Assembly (NCBI RefSeq): GCF_024714475.1
Contig: NZ_JAMZMI010000002.1
Coordinates: 124,001 to 188,000 of the forward strand
Source: Marinoscillum sp. MHG1-6
GTDB taxonomy: Bacteria > Bacteroidota > Bacteroidia > Cytophagales > Cyclobacteriaceae
Direction of reading: 5' to 3'
DNA: 64,000 bases
Shown here: piece by piece, positions 61,811-64,000 of the stretch
How positions within the stretch are numbered: position 1 is the first letter of the stretch
Layout of the letters: each line of letters starts with the position of its first letter
Translations under genes and position numbers: made by a program
Notes under the pieces: generated by a model
Database searches by the model: none
Told to the model about the DNA's origin: nothing
Seen by the model: the letters and a program-made list of their open reading frames with translations, nothing else

Positions 61811-64000
61811 TTAAAAGTTCATCGATAACCCAATAACATATGACCTGACTACAGGATAGCCTCCGAAATCAACACCCCTTCTCTGAGGATCTTTGTTGAA
61901 ACTTTGACTTTCAGGATCGTAACCCGGGTACTTTGTAATTGTAAAGAGGTTGCGCGCAGAGAAATAGGCTCTTACAGATTGACCTCCCTTTAGTTCGTGT
62001 GTGTAACCGAAATTGACGTTTTTCACTCGAATAAATGACGCGTCAAACACCTGACGATCAGAGGATAACACCCTTGTCCCAGGATCAGCCAATGGCGCTG
62101 GATTTAATGCTCCTTCCATTCTGGCGAATGAAGGATCATAGGTGAAAACACCTCCATCACCCATCGTGTAGGTAAGCGGTGATCTCCATGCGTTTTCATA
62201 GGGAGCCTGCAGGACGTTCTTCCCTCCTTGCATTCCATATAATTGCCAGGAATCTACCCAAAATAAGTCTCCCCCCTTTTGACCGGTAACAAGGACAGAC
62301 AAATCCCATTTGCCATACTTGAAATTGTTGCCAATATTGAAGGTGAAATCCGGATTTGGGTCCCCAATTTTTACATAATCATCAAAATTGATCTGTTGTG
62401 TCGGAAGTGGATCCCCATTTTGGTCTACCTCTACTGAGTGATTGACAAATTTTATTTCTCCCGGTGCAGCCCCCTGTATTCCGCTGGCATTAGCTTCTTC
62501 CCAATCAGCATAAATTCCGTCGGTTTCAGCCCCCCAGAAAATACCCAATGGTGCACCTTCCATAAAAATAATTGGGTTCGTCCTGGTGAAACCAACTACC
62601 GGACCCAGCTGGTACTCTACGTTTGAATTAAGGGCCACCAGCTTATTTTTGTTGATTGAAAAATTGATGGAGCTTGTCCACTCAAACTTCTTGGATACGT
62701 AGATATCCCCCCGGATCGACAGGTCAATTCCCTTGTTAGTGATCTCCCCGAAATTGTCAACAATCTCATCGAAACCATTTGAAGCAGGCAACTTGACCAG
62801 TTGCAGCAAGTCTCTGGTGTTCTTGAGGTAGGCATCGACCATAATTCTCAATCGCGATTCAAAAAGGTTCAAATCCATTCCAACGTTGTACTGGTCGGTT
62901 GTTTCCCACGTCAAATTCGGATTGCTCAAATTACTCTGATAATAGCCGGCAAATAAGGTGTTGTCAAAATTGTAACGGATCGGACTGAGTAACGAAAGCG
63001 ATTGGTATGGCGCTATCGGATTGCTTCCTGTTTGTCCATATGAGGCTCTAAATTTTAAATAAGAAATGGCCTTTAAACCCTTCATGAACTTTTCTTTTGA
63101 GGCGATCCAACCAACACTTATCGAAGGAAAAAAAGCAGATCGCTGATTCTCAGCAAACTTTGAGGAAGCATCCACCCTTGCGTTTAAATCAATGAAATAG
63201 GTTTTCTTATAGTTATAGCCGACCCGCCCAAGCCCGGAAAGAAGTGAAAATTCATTAAACACGCTACGTGGCACAAGGATATCAGTGGCCGACTCAAAAG
63301 TGTAATAAGATGTTTCGTCTGTTCCAAAACCGTATGCCTTGTTGAATAATCGCCTATCATTTGTCTGCTCATATGTACCAATTACAATCCCATCTAAATG
63401 ATGTTTTTTAATGTTTTTCTGATACCTGAGGTTCCCCTCAATGTAACCCTTGGCTCTATCGAAATATGCCTGGGAGGCTTCCCCATTATTTCTTCTTCCG
63501 CGAGTTGTTGTAGTAGGATAATAGGTATCACGAGTATTTCGCTGATAGTTATATGCAGCTTTTAACGTTCCGGTGAAATTGGGATTGAATTTGTAAACAG
63601 TTGATAGAGACTGCAGCATGTTGATTCCCTTCTTTTGATCAACCAATTGGGTAGCAAGTGTGTAGGGATTAGAGACATCATTCCCGTCATTCAGCGACGA
63701 GTAAAGTTCATCTGTTTGTCCGGGTTCGAGCAAATCATATACCGGCTGAAAAAGAATTGCACTGGAAACAACACTTCTCTGATTGAAATACTCTCCATTC
63801 GACGTTGAAGAAGCATTTCCCCAACTCGTTCCCAGGTTGGTTTTGGAGTATATTTTAAGTTTTCTACTCGCATTTCTCGAGGCATTCACATTGAAAGTGA
63901 CACGGTTGAAATTGGAGTTGAGAATAACCCCCTGATTATTCAAGTATCCAAAACTGATGGACGCATCGCCATCTTTTGACCCACCTCTATAGGCAACGTT
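61811..64000 (-). CDS. susC-like: SusC-like TonB-dependent outer-membrane transporter, N-terminal part beyond the window
   Basis: The C-terminal about 730 residues of a SusC family beta-barrel. The frame is open to the last base, and TTG at 63943 is internal. Barrel strands alternate with turns, and the final NFGYTHELKGGQSVRAYFSARNLFTITKYPGYDPE and end VIGLSMNF are typical. The plug domain and TonB box are outside the window. With SusD it imports oligosaccharides, energised by TonB-ExbBD. It is the first gene of the locus within view, so any control gene (hybrid sensor, ECF sigma/anti-sigma) lies upstream, past 64,000. Confidence 0.95.
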   Translation of the reverse strand, partial: NVAYRGGSKDGDASISFGYLNNQGVILNSNFNRVTFNVNASRNASRKLKIYSKTNLGTSWGNASSTSNGEYFNQRSVVSSAILFQPVYDLLEPGQTDELYSSLNDGNDVSNPYTLATQLVDQKKGINMLQSLSTVYKFNPNFTGTLKAAYNYQRNTRDTYYPTTTTRGRRNNGEASQAYFDRAKGYIEGNLRYQKNIKKHHLDGIVIGTYEQTNDRRLFNKAYGFGTDETSYYTFESATDILVPRSVFNEFSLLSGLGRVGYNYKKTYFIDLNARVDASSKFAENQRSAFFPSISVGWIASKEKFMKGLKAISYLKFRASYGQTGSNPIAPYQSLSLLSPIRYNFDNTLFAGYYQSNLSNPNLTWETTDQYNVGMDLNLFESRLRIMVDAYLKNTRDLLQLVKLPASNGFDEIVDNFGEITNKGIDLSIRGDIYVSKKFEWTSSINFSINKNKLVALNSNVEYQLGPVVGFTRTNPIIFMEGAPLGIFWGAETDGIYADWEEANASGIQGAAPGEIKFVNHSVEVDQNGDPLPTQQINFDDYVKIGDPNPDFTFNIGNNFKYGKWDLSVLVTGQKGGDLFWVDSWQLYGMQGGKNVLQAPYENAWRSPLTYTMGDGGVFTYDPSFARMEGALNPAPLADPGTRVLSSDRQVFDASFIRVKNVNFGYTHELKGGQSVRAYFSARNLFTITKYPGYDPESQSFNKDPQRRGVDFGGYPVVRSYVIGLSMNF

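Overview
The window looks like chromosomal DNA from a marine-type Bacteroidota, most likely Cytophagales. The evidence is the short primary sigma factor without region 1.1, promoter-like TAnnTTTG boxes upstream of several genes, type IX secretion C-terminal domains (YPNP motif) on four large secreted proteins, a SusC/SusD pair, and exbB-exbD-exbD and yceD-rpmF-fabH-efp-accB-accC gene orders familiar from this phylum. No phage, transposase or CRISPR array is visible.

Layout. (1) 1-10.0 kb: a cut-off aldehyde dehydrogenase and a small lipoprotein face an ExbB/ExbD energy-transduction operon. Then come tRNA-Ser and a tightly overlapping seven-gene minus-strand operon (membrane protein, glycosyltransferase, small protein, SpoIIE-type phosphatase, polysaccharide deacetylase, TatD nuclease, asparaginase). 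(2) 10.1-26.9 kb: an accessory-looking plus-strand block. It holds a beta-helix secreted protein, a 2599-residue modular repeat protein, ruvC, a TIGR03032-like protein and an 1808-residue FG-GAP/LRR protein. The two giants share a distinctive C-terminal module with a nearly invariant basic Cys-containing motif. Dispersed-repeat-like palindromes fill the gaps. (3) 27.1-46.0 kb: housekeeping genes (HIT protein, greA, a hydroxyacid dehydrogenase, mgtE, rsmA, pdxA, the fatty-acid/ribosome operon, a DUF3109-like gene, a YceI-like gene, hslV, trxB, rpoD, pnp, rpsO, an LptF/LptG permease, a START-like protein). (4) 46.07-46.42 kb: tRNA-Met preceded by a broken partial copy of itself. (5) 46.7-64.0 kb: a polysaccharide utilisation locus on the minus strand. 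In transcription order it has SusC (cut by the window edge), SusD, a sulfatase, a putative glycosidase, a giant T9SS protein combining the same putative glycosidase fold with a beta-helix, two more sulfatases, a stand-alone beta-helix T9SS protein, and a ROK sugar kinase.

How it works together. The utilisation locus fits capture and import of a sulfated glycan (SusC/D), desulfation (three sulfatases), backbone cleavage by two related TIM-barrel-like proteins I cannot assign to a named family, and phosphorylation of a released sugar (ROK). Those two proteins share an NWEGDW motif and a later GE(Y/I)G motif, and I consider them the best candidate for something new here. The giant-protein/TIGR03032 block is the second candidate. 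Everything here comes from reading the sequence and from general family knowledge; no database search was run.
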